A stretch of DNA of 64,000 bases from Desulfovermiculus halophilus DSM 18834 (GCF_000620765.1 NZ_JIAK01000007.1:1-64000), one strand, 5' to 3'. Counted from the stretch's first letter, positions 16,877 through 25,592 are shown. The notes: generated by a model from the sequence alone, not told the origin. Numbers and translations are program-made.

Positions 16877-17240
16877 AGGCTCCCTTCCAATTCAGATAGG
16901 ATGCCAGATCTCCGACTTTCAGAACCGGGCCACCCTCCAGATCAGAGATAATGTCCTTCACCCGTTGCCTGGAGAGAAACGGATATTTCTCCATCAGGAA
17001 AATCTCGGGGTTTTGATGAGTGGCTTCGACTTCGATGAGATGCTCGCGAAGTCTTCGCATAAAAAGATGGTCGTCGACTATTTCCGTCCCGGTTCGTTTG
17101 TTCAGCTCCACGGTCAGTTCCAGCAGATCGATGGACTCGGCACCCAGGTCCCTGATAAGATAGGTATCCTCTGTGATGGAGGATTCCTCGATATCCAGTA
17201 TCTCGGTGATGGCTTCGGTGACCTCGGTCAGTAGGCTCAT
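16866..17240 (-). CDS. Acyl carrier protein with a large insertion, in bio operon
   Basis: The 124-residue protein is an ACP: Ser36 in DLGAESIDLLEL is the phosphopantetheine site, and the helix IV motif KVGDLASYL closes the domain. A normal ACP is about 77 residues. Here roughly 45 extra residues (about 58-104, containing HQNPEIFLMEKYPF) are placed between helix II and helix IV. The ATG at 17240 has GGAG 7 bp upstream; GTG 17255 is less likely. It probably carries the growing pimeloyl chain, and the insertion could be a specific docking site for the operon's enzymes. Confidence 0.85.
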   Translation of the reverse strand: MSLLTEVTEAITEILDIEESSITEDTYLIRDLGAESIDLLELTVELNKRTGTEIVDDHLFMRRLREHLIEVEATHQNPEIFLMEKYPFLSRQRVKDIISDLEGGPVLKVGDLASYLNWKGAYGP

Positions 17241-17288
17241 GCTGTTGCTCCGCACGTTGTGAGTGATTGTCCGGTTTCCGGCTTCTTT

Positions 17289-18035
17289 TCAGGTCTTCTT
17301 TGCAGTCAAGCCTCCGTCCAAGACAAGGTCGACAGCGTTGAAGCCAGAGGCTGTGTCGGATAGCAGAAAAAGTACGTTCTCGGCCACTTCCCGGCTGGTC
17401 AGGGCGCGTTTTGTCGGGATCTTGGCCAGAACATGCTCCTTGTTATTTCCAAGATACCGGCGGCCTCTGCCGGCATCTATATAGCCGGGCCGCAAGACAA
17501 CTGCAGTGACTCCCCGGGAGCCCAGTTCCGTCCCCAGGTTTTTATACAGGGCCTCGGAAGCCAGTTTGGCCGCGGCATAAAAACCTTGACCGGGATTGGT
17601 CCGTGATGCCGCCGCAGAAGAAATGAACACGCATCTGCCTTTTTTTCTTTGCAGCATACCTCGTCCGATTCGTTTCAAGACCGAGGCCCGAAAAGCCACA
17701 TTGGCCTGAAAAAAAGAATAAATATCCTGGGTGCGGGCTGAGCAGACGTAGCGTTCAAAGTCTTCCTGGGCGAAATCGACCAGAAAGTCCGGAGACTCGG
17801 CCGCTCCCCCTTCCAAATAAGCCAGTGTTTCCGGATCATTGAAATCAAGGAGGACTGTTTCGATGCTGTCTAGCTCCAGGATGAATTCGGTTTGGATCTT
17901 TTCCAGCCCGATCGAATCCCGATAGGACAGGATCGGCTTTATTCCCGATTCCAGCATGCATCGGGCAGCGGCCAGGGCCGCTTCCGAGCTCCCGCCCAGG
18001 ATCAGGGCCGAATTCCCAGAAAAGGAAAGATTCAT
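17289..18035 (-). CDS. Short-chain dehydrogenase (FabG-like) in bio operon
   Basis: The 248-residue SDR is the likely 3-oxoacyl-ACP reductase of the operon's elongation cycle. The catalytic residues are S139/S140 (FISSAAA), Y153 and K157 (YAAAK), with LRPGYIDAG after them and the C-terminal DGG typical of FabG (VLDGGLT). The cofactor loop reads GGSSEAA, shorter than the usual GASRGIG. It overlaps the hotdog gene by 4 bp and is followed after 48 bp by the ACP. Confidence 0.88.
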   Translation of the reverse strand: MNLSFSGNSALILGGSSEAALAAARCMLESGIKPILSYRDSIGLEKIQTEFILELDSIETVLLDFNDPETLAYLEGGAAESPDFLVDFAQEDFERYVCSARTQDIYSFFQANVAFRASVLKRIGRGMLQRKKGRCVFISSAAASRTNPGQGFYAAAKLASEALYKNLGTELGSRGVTAVVLRPGYIDAGRGRRYLGNNKEHVLAKIPTKRALTSREVAENVLFLLSDTASGFNAVDLVLDGGLTAKKT

Positions 18036-18352
18036 ATGATCAGGACCCCTGTGGCCAAAACTTGGGATTGGGAATCAAGCAGCGTGCAGTGAACCCTGTT
18101 TTCGTCCGGCCGCATCTGAAAACGAAAGCGTCCCGGGACCGCGAAGCGCTTGAACTTGAATTTTTCAATGCCCTTCACTTCCGAGCAATACCCTGACTGT
18201 CGGGCAGCCTGGATAAAGCCCTGGATTATGAGACTGCCGGGTGTTACCGGAATGCCCGGGAAGTGATCGGCGTAGATCGGATCCTGGGGATTAAAGCACA
18301 ACTGTCCGTCAACAATGGACCTGTCCCCGAATGTCTCTGATTCAAATTGCAT
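18032..18352 (-). CDS. FabZ/ApeI-like hotdog protein 1 (keeps His, lacks Glu)
   Basis: The 106-residue hotdog protein has the FabZ active-site loop DHFPGIPVTPGSLI with His30 in the position of E. coli FabZ His54. Fourteen residues on, where FabZ has Glu68, it has Gln44 (IIQGFIQAA). In FabZ/FabA dimers the two catalytic residues come from opposite subunits, so this protein could supply the His half of a shared site with hotdog protein 2 (14583-15038). It overlaps bioB by 11 bp. A thioesterase-like role cannot be excluded. Confidence 0.8.
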   Translation of the reverse strand: MQFESETFGDRSIVDGQLCFNPQDPIYADHFPGIPVTPGSLIIQGFIQAARQSGYCSEVKGIEKFKFKRFAVPGRFRFQMRPDENRVHCTLLDSQSQVLATGVLII

Positions 18353-19319
18353 GACGCGTAAGTCCCATTGCGGCTGTCATGTCCCGGTCGTGGCTGGCAT
18401 CTCTGCCGCCGGTGGTCAGATAGTTGCCGACCATGATCCCGTTTGCTCCCGCTGCGAAGACGAGGGCTTGGAGGTCGCGAAAGGTGATCTCCCGTCCGCC
18501 GCAGATGCCGATATCCGCCTTCGGAAGGACCAAGCGAAAAAGCCCGATGCAGGCAAGGGCGACCTTGGGGGGGACCAGGGGACGGCTTTCCATCTTGGTT
18601 CCCTGTATGGGATGCAGAAAATTGATGGGGACCGAATCAACTTCAAGGTCTCTCAAGGTACGGGCCAGCTCGGCACGTTGCTCCCATGTCTCCCCCAGTC
18701 CCATGATTCCGCCGCTACAGACCTTTAAACCGGCGGACCTGGCTTGGTGAATGGTCTCGATGTCCTCGGAGTATTCGTGGGTTGTGCAGACATGGTGGAA
18801 AAAGCTTTCGGCGGTTTCCAGATTATGGTGATACCGGCTGACCCCGCTTTCCCTTAATTGTGTGGCCTGCTCCAGGTCGATCATGCCCAGGGATGCGCAC
18901 AAGCTCAGATCGGTCTGTTTGCGGATTTTTCCCGCGGCTCGGCAAACCTGATCCATCTCCTTTTGGTTCAGTTGGCGTCCGCTGGTAACGAAGGAGAACT
19001 GCGTGGCTCCGGCCGCCTGAGATTCCTGGGCCTTGCTGACCAGCTCATCTTCATCCAGCAACGGGTAGTTCTTTATGTCCGTGCGATGATGGGCAGACTG
19101 GGAGCAGAAAGCGCAGTCCTGGGAACAAGAGCCCGACTTGGCGTTGACAATGGAGCAGATGAATATCTGGCTCTGTTTGTTTCTGCGCCTGATGCGGTTG
19201 GTTACGGCCAAAAGGTCGAACAGATCCTGGTCAGGCTCCTCGTATTCAGCAGGGCGGCTCGGGATGTCTTTTATGAACTGCGCAACTGTTGGGCCGAATA
19301 TTTTGGTCAGCATTTCCAC
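18342..19319 (-). CDS. bioB: Biotin synthase BioB
   Basis: BioB is the radical-SAM enzyme that inserts sulfur into dethiobiotin. The 325-residue protein carries the SAM 4Fe-4S motif C65-C69-C72 (CSQDCAFC). The second-cluster Cys residues lie in [15 protein letters not shown] and GLKVCSGG, and the [2Fe-2S] Arg in CGGREITF. Length and motifs are normal. It is the second gene of the operon and overlaps bioA by 13 bp. Confidence 0.96.
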   Translation of the reverse strand: MEMLTKIFGPTVAQFIKDIPSRPAEYEEPDQDLFDLLAVTNRIRRRNKQSQIFICSIVNAKSGSCSQDCAFCSQSAHHRTDIKNYPLLDEDELVSKAQESQAAGATQFSFVTSGRQLNQKEMDQVCRAAGKIRKQTDLSLCASLGMIDLEQATQLRESGVSRYHHNLETAESFFHHVCTTHEYSEDIETIHQARSAGLKVCSGGIMGLGETWEQRAELARTLRDLEVDSVPINFLHPIQGTKMESRPLVPPKVALACIGLFRLVLPKADIGICGGREITFRDLQALVFAAGANGIMVGNYLTTGGRDASHDRDMTAAMGLTRHAI

Positions 19320-20620
19320 ATGTCACCTCGTGAAATCGTGTCTTTGATCGCCCCTGTCAGCTGGGAAACGTGATCCTCTTCGATGATGAACGGCGGCATG
19401 ACATAGATCAGCTGGCCAAAGGGCCTGATCCAAACGCCCTGGTCCACAAATTGCTTCTGTATTTTTTCCATATCCACAGGGCACTTTGTCTCCACAACGC
19501 CGATCGCCCCCAAAACCCGGACATCCGCCACTCCCGGGAGATCCAGGCAGTCGAGCAGCTGGTCCTTCAGCAGGGCTTCGATCCGGCGGACCTTTGCTTC
19601 CCACGAATCTTCGATCAACAGGTTCACGCTTGTTTGGGCTACGGCGCAGGCTAAGGGGTTGGCCATAAAGGTCGGACCGTGCATGAAAACGCCGCCGCCT
19701 TCCGAAATACCGGTGGCCACCTTGTCAGTTGTCAGGGTGGCCGCCAGGGTCATGTAGCCGCCGGTCAAGGCCTTTCCCAAGCACAGGATGTCTGGTACGA
19801 CTCCGGCATGCTCCATGGCGAACATTTTGCCGGTGCGGCCAAAACCGGTCGCGATCTCGTCAAAGATCAAGAGCACGCTATGTTCGTCGCACAATTTTCT
19901 GACCCGCTTTATGTATTCCGGCGAATAAAAGTGCATGCCCCCGGCACCCTGCACGACAGGCTCCAGAATCACCGCAGCAATTTCGTCACTGTGTCGATTG
20001 ATTAATTTTTTGAAATCGGCGATGTCTTCTTCGTCCCACGGATCACCAAATCGACATTGGGGTGCCTGGGCAAAAAACTGTTCAGCAAGCATTCCCTGGA
20101 AAAGCCAGTGCATGCCCAGAACCGGATCGCAAACCGACATGGCGCCCCAGGTGTCTCCGTGGTAACCGGAGCGAACGGTCAAGAACTTGGTCTTTGTTGT
20201 CGCTCCTTGGGCCTGCTGGTATTGGAGGGCCATTTTCATGGCCGCTTCTACTGCGACCGAGCCGGAATCGCAGAAAAAAATTCTGTCCAGGGATGGCGGC
20301 GTAAGACCGATCAGAAGCTGGGCCAAATCCACAGCGGGCCGATGGGTGAGGCCCCCGAACATGACATGGGACACGGCTGTGGTTTGTTCGTAGAGTGCCT
20401 GATTCAAAACAGGATGGTTGTAGCCGTGTATCGCTGCCCACCAGGAAGACATGCCGTCGATCAGCTCCCTGCCGTCGCCCAAGCGGATGAAGACCCCGCT
20501 CGCCGATTCCACTGGATATGCCTTTAAAGGCTCGGTCATGGAGGTGTATGGATGCCAAATATGCTTCCTGTCGAAATCGATCCGGCCGTTCCAGGAGGAG
20601 ATGTGCATCGGATTCTGCAT
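19307..20620 (-). CDS. bioA: Adenosylmethionine-8-amino-7-oxononanoate aminotransferase BioA
   Basis: BioA transfers an amino group from SAM to 8-amino-7-oxononanoate. The 437-residue class III aminotransferase has the BioA signatures [24 protein letters not shown] and [15 protein letters not shown], and the PLP lysine in [11 protein letters not shown]. The ATG at 20620 was chosen because AAAGGA lies 8 bp upstream; GTG 20647 is possible. It is the first gene of the operon, 48 bp from a BirA operator, so it should be repressed when biotin is plentiful. Confidence 0.95.
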   Translation of the reverse strand: MQNPMHISSWNGRIDFDRKHIWHPYTSMTEPLKAYPVESASGVFIRLGDGRELIDGMSSWWAAIHGYNHPVLNQALYEQTTAVSHVMFGGLTHRPAVDLAQLLIGLTPPSLDRIFFCDSGSVAVEAAMKMALQYQQAQGATTKTKFLTVRSGYHGDTWGAMSVCDPVLGMHWLFQGMLAEQFFAQAPQCRFGDPWDEEDIADFKKLINRHSDEIAAVILEPVVQGAGGMHFYSPEYIKRVRKLCDEHSVLLIFDEIATGFGRTGKMFAMEHAGVVPDILCLGKALTGGYMTLAATLTTDKVATGISEGGGVFMHGPTFMANPLACAVAQTSVNLLIEDSWEAKVRRIEALLKDQLLDCLDLPGVADVRVLGAIGVVETKCPVDMEKIQKQFVDQGVWIRPFGQLIYVMPPFIIEEDHVSQLTGAIKDTISRGDMWKC

Positions 20621-20668
20621 GGTGTCGTCCTTTATCGTTCCGGCCACAAAGGAAGAAAGGCGCGGATA

Positions 20669-20701
20669 ATGTAAACTAATTTGTTCAGGTAGAGTTTACA
20701 A
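20669..20701. promoter_or_regulatory. BirA operator between bioA and birA
   Basis: ATGTAAACT (20669-20677) and AGTTTACAA (20693-20701) form an inverted repeat with a 15-nt spacer. This matches the TTGTAAACC-N15-GGTTTACAA consensus of biotin-responsive BirA sites. It lies between the divergent bioA and birA genes, so it may control both. The adjacent TACATTAT could be the -10 of the bio operon. Confidence 0.9.
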
Positions 20702-20726
20702 TAATAAAAGACTGAGGTCAAGGAAA

Positions 20727-21713
20727 ATGGCCACCAAGGACGAAGTACTGCGGCGGTTGAAAAATTGTCTGAACCAATGGATCTCCGGAGAGGAACTGAG
20801 CAAGGAACTGGCAGTGAGCCGGATGGCTGTTTCCAAGCACATCGGCCGGCTCAGACAGGAGGGATACGACGTCTTGTCGGCCTCCAGGAAGGGATATCGC
20901 TTGAGACAGGAGCCGGATGTGCTTTACCCGGGAGAAATTCAATCCGTCCTGAAGACCTGGACTATAGGCAGGTCAGAGATCATCTATTTGGACAGGACGG
21001 AATCGACCAATCTCGTGGCCAGGAAATCGGCCGAGGGAGGAGCTCCGGAAGGGTTTCTGGTAGTGGCCGAAGAGCAAACCCAGGGCAGGGGCAGACGGAG
21101 CAGGATCTGGCATTCACCCTCGGGCGGGGGAATTTTCATGTCCTTTGTCTTGCGCCCCACCCTACCCCCGAACGAGACTCCGGTCATCACCTTAGTCACA
21201 GCAGTCGCTCTTGCTGAGGCGGTGCAGAATCGGACAGGATTGACCCCGCACATCAAATGGCCCAACGATATTCTCATCGGCAGGCGCAAGCTGGCGGGCA
21301 TTTTGACCGAGACCAGCGCACATCCGGATGCAGTGGATTATGTGGTCGTCGGGGTCGGAATCAATGTTAACAAGCCCTCGAGCATGTTTCCGGCCGAAAT
21401 AGCGGGCCTGGCGACTTCGGTGTACGAGGAAACAGGAAAAAAGATTCAACGGGTTGAGCTGGCTGCTGACTTTCTGTTTGAATTTGAAAAGAACTACGAG
21501 CTGTTCAAGAATCAGCGTATTGAACATATAATACAACGGTGGAGGGAGTTCGCAGATATAGTCGGAAAGAAGGTTAAGGTCGATGTCCTGGGAAAGATAT
21601 ACCAGGGGGAAGTTGTGGCGGTTGAAGACAACGGGGTCCTGGTTGTTCAAGACAAACAGGGTGGAGAGCATCGGTTGGTATCCGGTGATCTCGAAGTGAC
21701 CCAAGAAGGGTGA
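20727..21713 (+). CDS. birA: Bifunctional biotin ligase / biotin operon repressor BirA
   Basis: The 328-residue protein has an N-terminal winged helix (SGEELSKELAVSRMAVSKHIGRLR is the HTH region). The catalytic domain follows with GRGRRSRIWHSP, the biotin-binding loop, and KWPNDILI. A C-terminal SH3-like domain (VDVLGKIYQGEVV) completes the Escherichia coli-type layout. It makes biotinyl-AMP, attaches biotin to carboxylases and, when loaded, binds the operator lying upstream of its own gene. It is divergent from the bio operon. Confidence 0.95.
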   Translation: MATKDEVLRRLKNCLNQWISGEELSKELAVSRMAVSKHIGRLRQEGYDVLSASRKGYRLRQEPDVLYPGEIQSVLKTWTIGRSEIIYLDRTESTNLVARKSAEGGAPEGFLVVAEEQTQGRGRRSRIWHSPSGGGIFMSFVLRPTLPPNETPVITLVTAVALAEAVQNRTGLTPHIKWPNDILIGRRKLAGILTETSAHPDAVDYVVVGVGINVNKPSSMFPAEIAGLATSVYEETGKKIQRVELAADFLFEFEKNYELFKNQRIEHIIQRWREFADIVGKKVKVDVLGKIYQGEVVAVEDNGVLVVQDKQGGEHRLVSGDLEVTQEG

Positions 21714-21817
21714 ATATTCAAAAGCTCGGGGGCAGAAACTTGAAAAGTCGGCCTGGCCGGCGCAGGACAGCATTTCAGGGGCTTAGGCCAAGAATTGCTC
21801 AGATTCAGTATATATGG

Positions 21818-22855
21818 CTATGCATTGTGCAGACTTGAGCGCGGCGTTTTATACAGGTACTGGAAAAAACGGTCCATATTCTTTTTGGGTCCGATGGCTA
21901 TGACTGTATCCTGTTTGTGAATGGGTTCTTGCATGGACGGGTTGTAGATCCAGCTGTTGTCTTGGCGCATGATAGCCACCACAATCAAGTCGAACTCCTC
22001 TCTGATCTTGTTTGAATCTATGGCCTCATCGTCCTTTAGTGGGGCCTCACTGGGTATATGCAATTCCTCCAGCTCCAGCTCTATGCCTTCTCCAGAAAGA
22101 GCTACCTCCAAAAACTCGTTCACCGAAGGACGGAGGATATTTTGGGTGATGCGCATGGCTGCGCTGGCGTAGGGGGAGACGACCCGGTCGGCTCCGGCCC
22201 GGATCAGCTTGCTCTCCACCCCTTTGCTGCTGGCCCGGGCACTGATGAACAAATCCGGATTCAGGGATCTGGCGGTGAGCACGATATACACATTGTCCGC
22301 ATCCCTGTTCACCACCGAGACCAGCCCCTTGGCCCGCTCCACCCCGGCTTCTATCAGGGTCTCCTCCTCCATGGCGTCCTTGTCCAGACACGGGATGCCC
22401 ATTTCCTTGCACCGCAGCAAGACCTCTTCATCGTTGTCGATAACCACGATGGGCTTGTTGTGCCGGTGCAGCTCCTTGGTCACCCGCTTGCCCACCTGGC
22501 CGTGTCCGCAGATGATGTAGTGATCTGAAAAGCTTTGCAATCTTTTGGTCACTTTTCGCCTCCGGTAGAGTTCAACCCAGCTTCCTTCCAAAAGCAGGTT
22601 GCCCAGAAATGCCGCGCTGGCGGCAACCAATCCAAAGCCCAAGATAAGCAGCAGGATGCTGAAGATCTTGCCGTTGTCCGAGAGGGTGAAGGGGGAGATG
22701 GTGGTCAGGGTGCCGATGGCCATGTACAGGGCCTGCAGGGGAGGGATCCCCTCCAGGACCATATAGCCCAGAGTGCCGAGCAGAACGATGCCCAGGATAG
22801 AGCCCAAGAGGGCGCAGGCATACCGGTTTTTCCGCTGGTAGTAGGAATGTTTCAT
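21818..22855 (-). CDS. Two-TM ion-channel-like protein with RCK/TrkA domain, K+ filter missing
   Basis: The 345-residue protein has two hydrophobic helices (about 13-35 and 63-87) with a pore-loop region between them. A Rossmann RCK domain (HYIICGHGQVGKRV, FISARASSKGVESKL) and a TrkA-C-like end follow. Channels of the MthK/Kch type carry TVGYG or TVGFG in the loop. Here the loop reads TLTTISPFTLSD (residues 49-60), about three residues shorter, so the selectivity filter is lost. It may be a non-K+ channel or a sensor. Start ATG 22855 is chosen; a longer frame begins at 22984. 22856-23048 holds nothing recognisable. Confidence 0.75.
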   Translation of the reverse strand: MKHSYYQRKNRYACALLGSILGIVLLGTLGYMVLEGIPPLQALYMAIGTLTTISPFTLSDNGKIFSILLLILGFGLVAASAAFLGNLLLEGSWVELYRRRKVTKRLQSFSDHYIICGHGQVGKRVTKELHRHNKPIVVIDNDEEVLLRCKEMGIPCLDKDAMEEETLIEAGVERAKGLVSVVNRDADNVYIVLTARSLNPDLFISARASSKGVESKLIRAGADRVVSPYASAAMRITQNILRPSVNEFLEVALSGEGIELELEELHIPSEAPLKDDEAIDSNKIREEFDLIVVAIMRQDNSWIYNPSMQEPIHKQDTVIAIGPKKNMDRFFQYLYKTPRSSLHNA

Positions 22856-23048
22856 TGTAACCCCGGTGTCCCAGGATGTCCGGCCCGGCTGAATCAGGGC
22901 CGGGTCCTGCTTCAGCCTTGGCGGGGGCTCGCCGGGGCTCAGGATGCCCAGGAGCCCTGAAGAAGGCGGACGGCGTTCGGCCATCAGGAAGAGTGTTTGT
23001 TGTATCCGCTCATTGGTCTGGGGTCAATTTGTATTCACGGCCGTTTGT

Positions 23049-23744
23049 TCAGCCGGCATGCTGAAGAAATATCCAGATCACGGCCAGGCCGTTGACCAGG
23101 GAATGGATGAGAATAGCCGGCCAGATGGAGCCGCTTCGCTGATAGAGGTAGGCAAAGACCAGTCCGAGGATGAAGATCGGCGGGACGGCCAGGGGACGCA
23201 GGTGGAGGAGGGCGAAAAGCCCTGAGCTGATCAGCATGGCCTTGACCCAGGTGTAGCGCTTTTTCAGTCCGGCAAAGATGAAGCCGCGGAAGAAGATCTC
23301 TTCCACCACAGGGGCGATGACCACCGCGGCCAGGATGAACAGGCCGGGGGAGGCGGTTTGGGTGACAATCCGCTCCAGCTCTGGCTGAACCTTGAGGTTG
23401 TGTTCGGAGAGAACGGCCTGGTACAGGGCGTTGAGCCACATGGCCGGCACAAAAAGGGTCGCGGCCAGTCCCAGATATCTGGTCTTGAATCCGATCAAGC
23501 CCAGCTGCTGCGGGCTGGCCCTGTATTTCCGCCGGGTGAACCACCAGACCGGAAAGAGGAGGGCAAGCTCCAGCATGCTGACCATCAGGCCGGGCGAGAG
23601 ATTCACATCCAGGACCTGGAGCAGGGCGATTCCGGCGTAGGCCAGGGCCAGCCAGATGCCGAGGCAGGCTGCTCCCAGCCAGGCATCCTGCACTGTCCAG
23701 GGTACTGTCGGCGGACGGACGGCATCTTCCGGGAAAAAGGCCAT
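23049..23744 (-). CDS. CPBP-family intramembrane metalloprotease (intact copy)
   Basis: The 231-residue membrane protein has about six to seven hydrophobic segments and all three CPBP (Abi/CAAX-type) motifs: EEIFFRG, FALLHLR and HSLVN. Relatives cleave near C-terminal CAAX-like sites or act in bacteriocin immunity; the substrate here is unknown. It starts 5 bp after the yceI stop and so is likely cotranscribed with it. A decayed copy with Glu-to-Lys in the first motif lies at 5071-5727. Confidence 0.82.
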   Translation of the reverse strand: MAFFPEDAVRPPTVPWTVQDAWLGAACLGIWLALAYAGIALLQVLDVNLSPGLMVSMLELALLFPVWWFTRRKYRASPQQLGLIGFKTRYLGLAATLFVPAMWLNALYQAVLSEHNLKVQPELERIVTQTASPGLFILAAVVIAPVVEEIFFRGFIFAGLKKRYTWVKAMLISSGLFALLHLRPLAVPPIFILGLVFAYLYQRSGSIWPAILIHSLVNGLAVIWIFLQHAG

Positions 23745-23749
23745 GCAGT

Positions 23750-24343
23750 CTATTTTTCAGCCAGCATTTCCAGGGAGACGGTGACCGAAACGTCTTTGCC
23801 CACGACACCGAGGTCATGGAATTTCCCATTGCCCACCCCGTATTCCAGCCGGTCAATGGAAAATGATGCGTCAAAGCCAGCGACCCGGACGCCTTCCTGC
23901 ATGGGGTTGTCCGTGGTCCCGTGGAAGACAAAGGGGATGGTCAGTGTCCTGCGCGTCTTTTTGATCTGCAATTGGCCTGTAACCCGGTACGTATCAGCCT
24001 GGACATGTTCGATTTTTGAGCTTTGAAAGCTCATTTCCGGGTACTTGGAGACATGAAAAAAGTCTTCGGAACGAAGGTGCTTGTCTCTGGGGACTATGTT
24101 GGTGTTCACGCTGGCGCAGTCTACAGAAAAGGCAAAGCTGCTCTGCTCCAGGTTCTCCGGATCAAAGGCAAAGGTTGTGGAAAAGGTGTCGAACCGCCCC
24201 CGAATCGTGGAAAAGATGTGGGTGATATCAAAATAGATGTTGGAATGGGCCGGATCCAGGTCCCATTTCTTGGCCTGGGCAAAACCAGGATCAGGCAGAA
24301 GCAGACAGCCGAGGATGAGAAGGGGCAGGATTTGCTTGTGCAT
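23750..24343 (-). CDS. YceI-family periplasmic lipocalin-like protein
   Basis: The 197-residue protein begins with a Sec signal peptide (MHKQILPLLILGCLLLPDPGFA). The YceI fold follows, opened by WDLDPAHSNIYFDITH and containing VDCASVNTNIVPRDKHLRS and FVFHGTTDNP. YceI proteins bind long isoprenoid or amide lipids in the periplasm. GGAGGCC precedes the start. It leads a two-gene unit with the CPBP protease. Confidence 0.85.
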   Translation of the reverse strand: MHKQILPLLILGCLLLPDPGFAQAKKWDLDPAHSNIYFDITHIFSTIRGRFDTFSTTFAFDPENLEQSSFAFSVDCASVNTNIVPRDKHLRSEDFFHVSKYPEMSFQSSKIEHVQADTYRVTGQLQIKKTRRTLTIPFVFHGTTDNPMQEGVRVAGFDASFSIDRLEYGVGNGKFHDLGVVGKDVSVTVSLEMLAEK

Positions 24344-24406
24344 AGTGGCCTCCTTGAGGTGCAGCTTTGGTCTGTAGACAGGATAACAGAGGTTGATTCA
24401 AATGTC

Positions 24407-24434
24407 TTGACAGCTGATCTAGCTGATTTATCGA
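24407..24434 (+). promoter_or_regulatory. Possible promoter of the Hsp20 gene
   Basis: TTGACA at 24407-24412 and TATCGA at 24429-24434 are 16 bp apart, a vegetative-type promoter 55 bp before the start. No CIRCE or clear sigma-32 box was seen. The assignment is tentative. Confidence 0.35.
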
Positions 24435-24488
24435 CATAAATGAAAGGAAAAAGAAAACAAACCCTACATCAGGCAGGAGGTGATGTCT

Positions 24489-24956
24489 ATGTGGCTCACT
24501 CCGAGAATAGGAAACACCAATACTGCTCCGCGCAGGAATCGGCACTGGAATCCGCTGATGGAGATCGCTCCGGAAATGGCGGAAATGTTCCGTATGCCGG
24601 AAAGCCTGTTCGGGGAAGACGTCAGCTTTGTGCCCAGCATGGACATGCAGGAGACCGACAGTGCGTATGTGCTGACGGCCGAGATGCCGGGCATCGATCC
24701 CCAGAACGTGGACATCTCGGTGCGCAACGGCGTGCTGGAGCTCAAAGGGGAAAAGAAAGAGGAGAAGGACAGCGACCAGACCGGGAACGGATGGACCGAA
24801 CGCCGGTATGGCGCTTTCCACCGTCAGATCCCCCTTGATCAGGAGATCAAGGAGGACGAGGTCAAGGCGACCTATAAGAACGGCATCCTGCGCATCGAGG
24901 TGCCCAAGGCAGAAGCCGGAAGCGGCGGGAAGTCCATACCCATTGAGACCGAGTAA
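24489..24956 (+). CDS. Hsp20/alpha-crystallin small heat-shock protein
   Basis: The 155-residue protein is an ATP-independent holdase. The alpha-crystallin domain spans about residues 45-145, with VLTAEMPGIDPQNVDIS, GVLELKGEK, RRYGAFHRQIPL and the A-x-(Y)-K-N-G-I-L motif (ATYKNGILRIEVP). The ATG at 24489 was chosen because AGGAGG ends 8 bp upstream; upstream GTG/ATG starts are too close to it. It is monocistronic, ending in a strong terminator. Confidence 0.92.
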   Translation: MWLTPRIGNTNTAPRRNRHWNPLMEIAPEMAEMFRMPESLFGEDVSFVPSMDMQETDSAYVLTAEMPGIDPQNVDISVRNGVLELKGEKKEEKDSDQTGNGWTERRYGAFHRQIPLDQEIKEDEVKATYKNGILRIEVPKAEAGSGGKSIPIETE

Positions 24957-24977
24957 GGCATACGATGTTCAATAGGC

Positions 24978-25008
24978 AAAAGCCCGGGGCCAAGGCTCCG
25001 GGCTTTTT
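24978..25008 (+). terminator. Rho-independent terminator after Hsp20
   Basis: AAAAGCCCGG and CCGGGCTTTTT form a 10-bp GC-rich stem with a 10-nt loop and a T tract. It lies 22 bp beyond the hsp20 stop. Confidence 0.9.
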
Positions 25009-25133
25009 GGTATGTTGTATGAAAAGCGGCTATCCTCAACCGCAGCCATTTCTTGCCTCTTGACTCTGCATGCGGCGGTCCTCATGTAAATAGAAGAGAT
25101 GAGTTGTGTGCAGCCTGAGAAAGGAGGTCTGGT

Positions 25134-25577
25134 ATGGAATACAAGGCATGGGTCGTGGTCGCGGACAGTTCCCGGGCCAGGATATTCGGAGCCAAGGCAC
25201 GGGGCGGGGGGCTGACCGAGCTGGAAGTGATGTATCATCCCGAATCTCGCCTCAAGGACAGTGAGCTTCAAACCGACAAGCCCGGGCGGATGTACTCCAT
25301 GCAGGGAGAGTTCCGCAGCGCCACCGAGCAGACGCCTGCCCGCAAGATTGAGGCCGAGCGCTTTGCCCAGGGCCTGGCAGAGTATCTGGACAAGAAGCAT
25401 CACGAAAAGCATTTCGAGCGCCTGGTCCTGGCCGCTTCGCCCACCTTTCTGGGCCAGCTTCGAAACGAGTGCAGCGACCGGCTGTCCAAGGCGGTGGTGA
25501 ATGAGATCAACAAGGACTTGAGCAACCTGGAAAAGGCTGAGGAGATCCGCAAGCGGCTTCCGGAATATTTGTGGTAG
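25134..25577 (+). CDS. Host-attachment-type protein (PF10116-like)
   Basis: The 147-residue protein matches the 'host attachment' family, first named in plant-associated bacteria but widely distributed. It begins with a beta-strand AWVVVADSSRARIFGA, then SRLKDSELQTDKPGRMY. LVLAASPTFLGQLR and KDLSNLEKAEEIRKRL close it. It resembles eRF1-domain-like (Vms1/Rtf-related) folds. AAAGGAGGT lies before the ATG. It probably acts in the cytoplasm under stress, as it follows Hsp20, but its function is not known. Confidence 0.75.
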   Translation: MEYKAWVVVADSSRARIFGAKARGGGLTELEVMYHPESRLKDSELQTDKPGRMYSMQGEFRSATEQTPARKIEAERFAQGLAEYLDKKHHEKHFERLVLAASPTFLGQLRNECSDRLSKAVVNEINKDLSNLEKAEEIRKRLPEYLW

Positions 25578-25592
25578 AGAAGGAGATGCAAC

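Noticed and set aside
23035-23931. 298-codon frame over the intact CPBP and yceI end
   Set aside because: It conflicts with two well-supported genes and has no domain.
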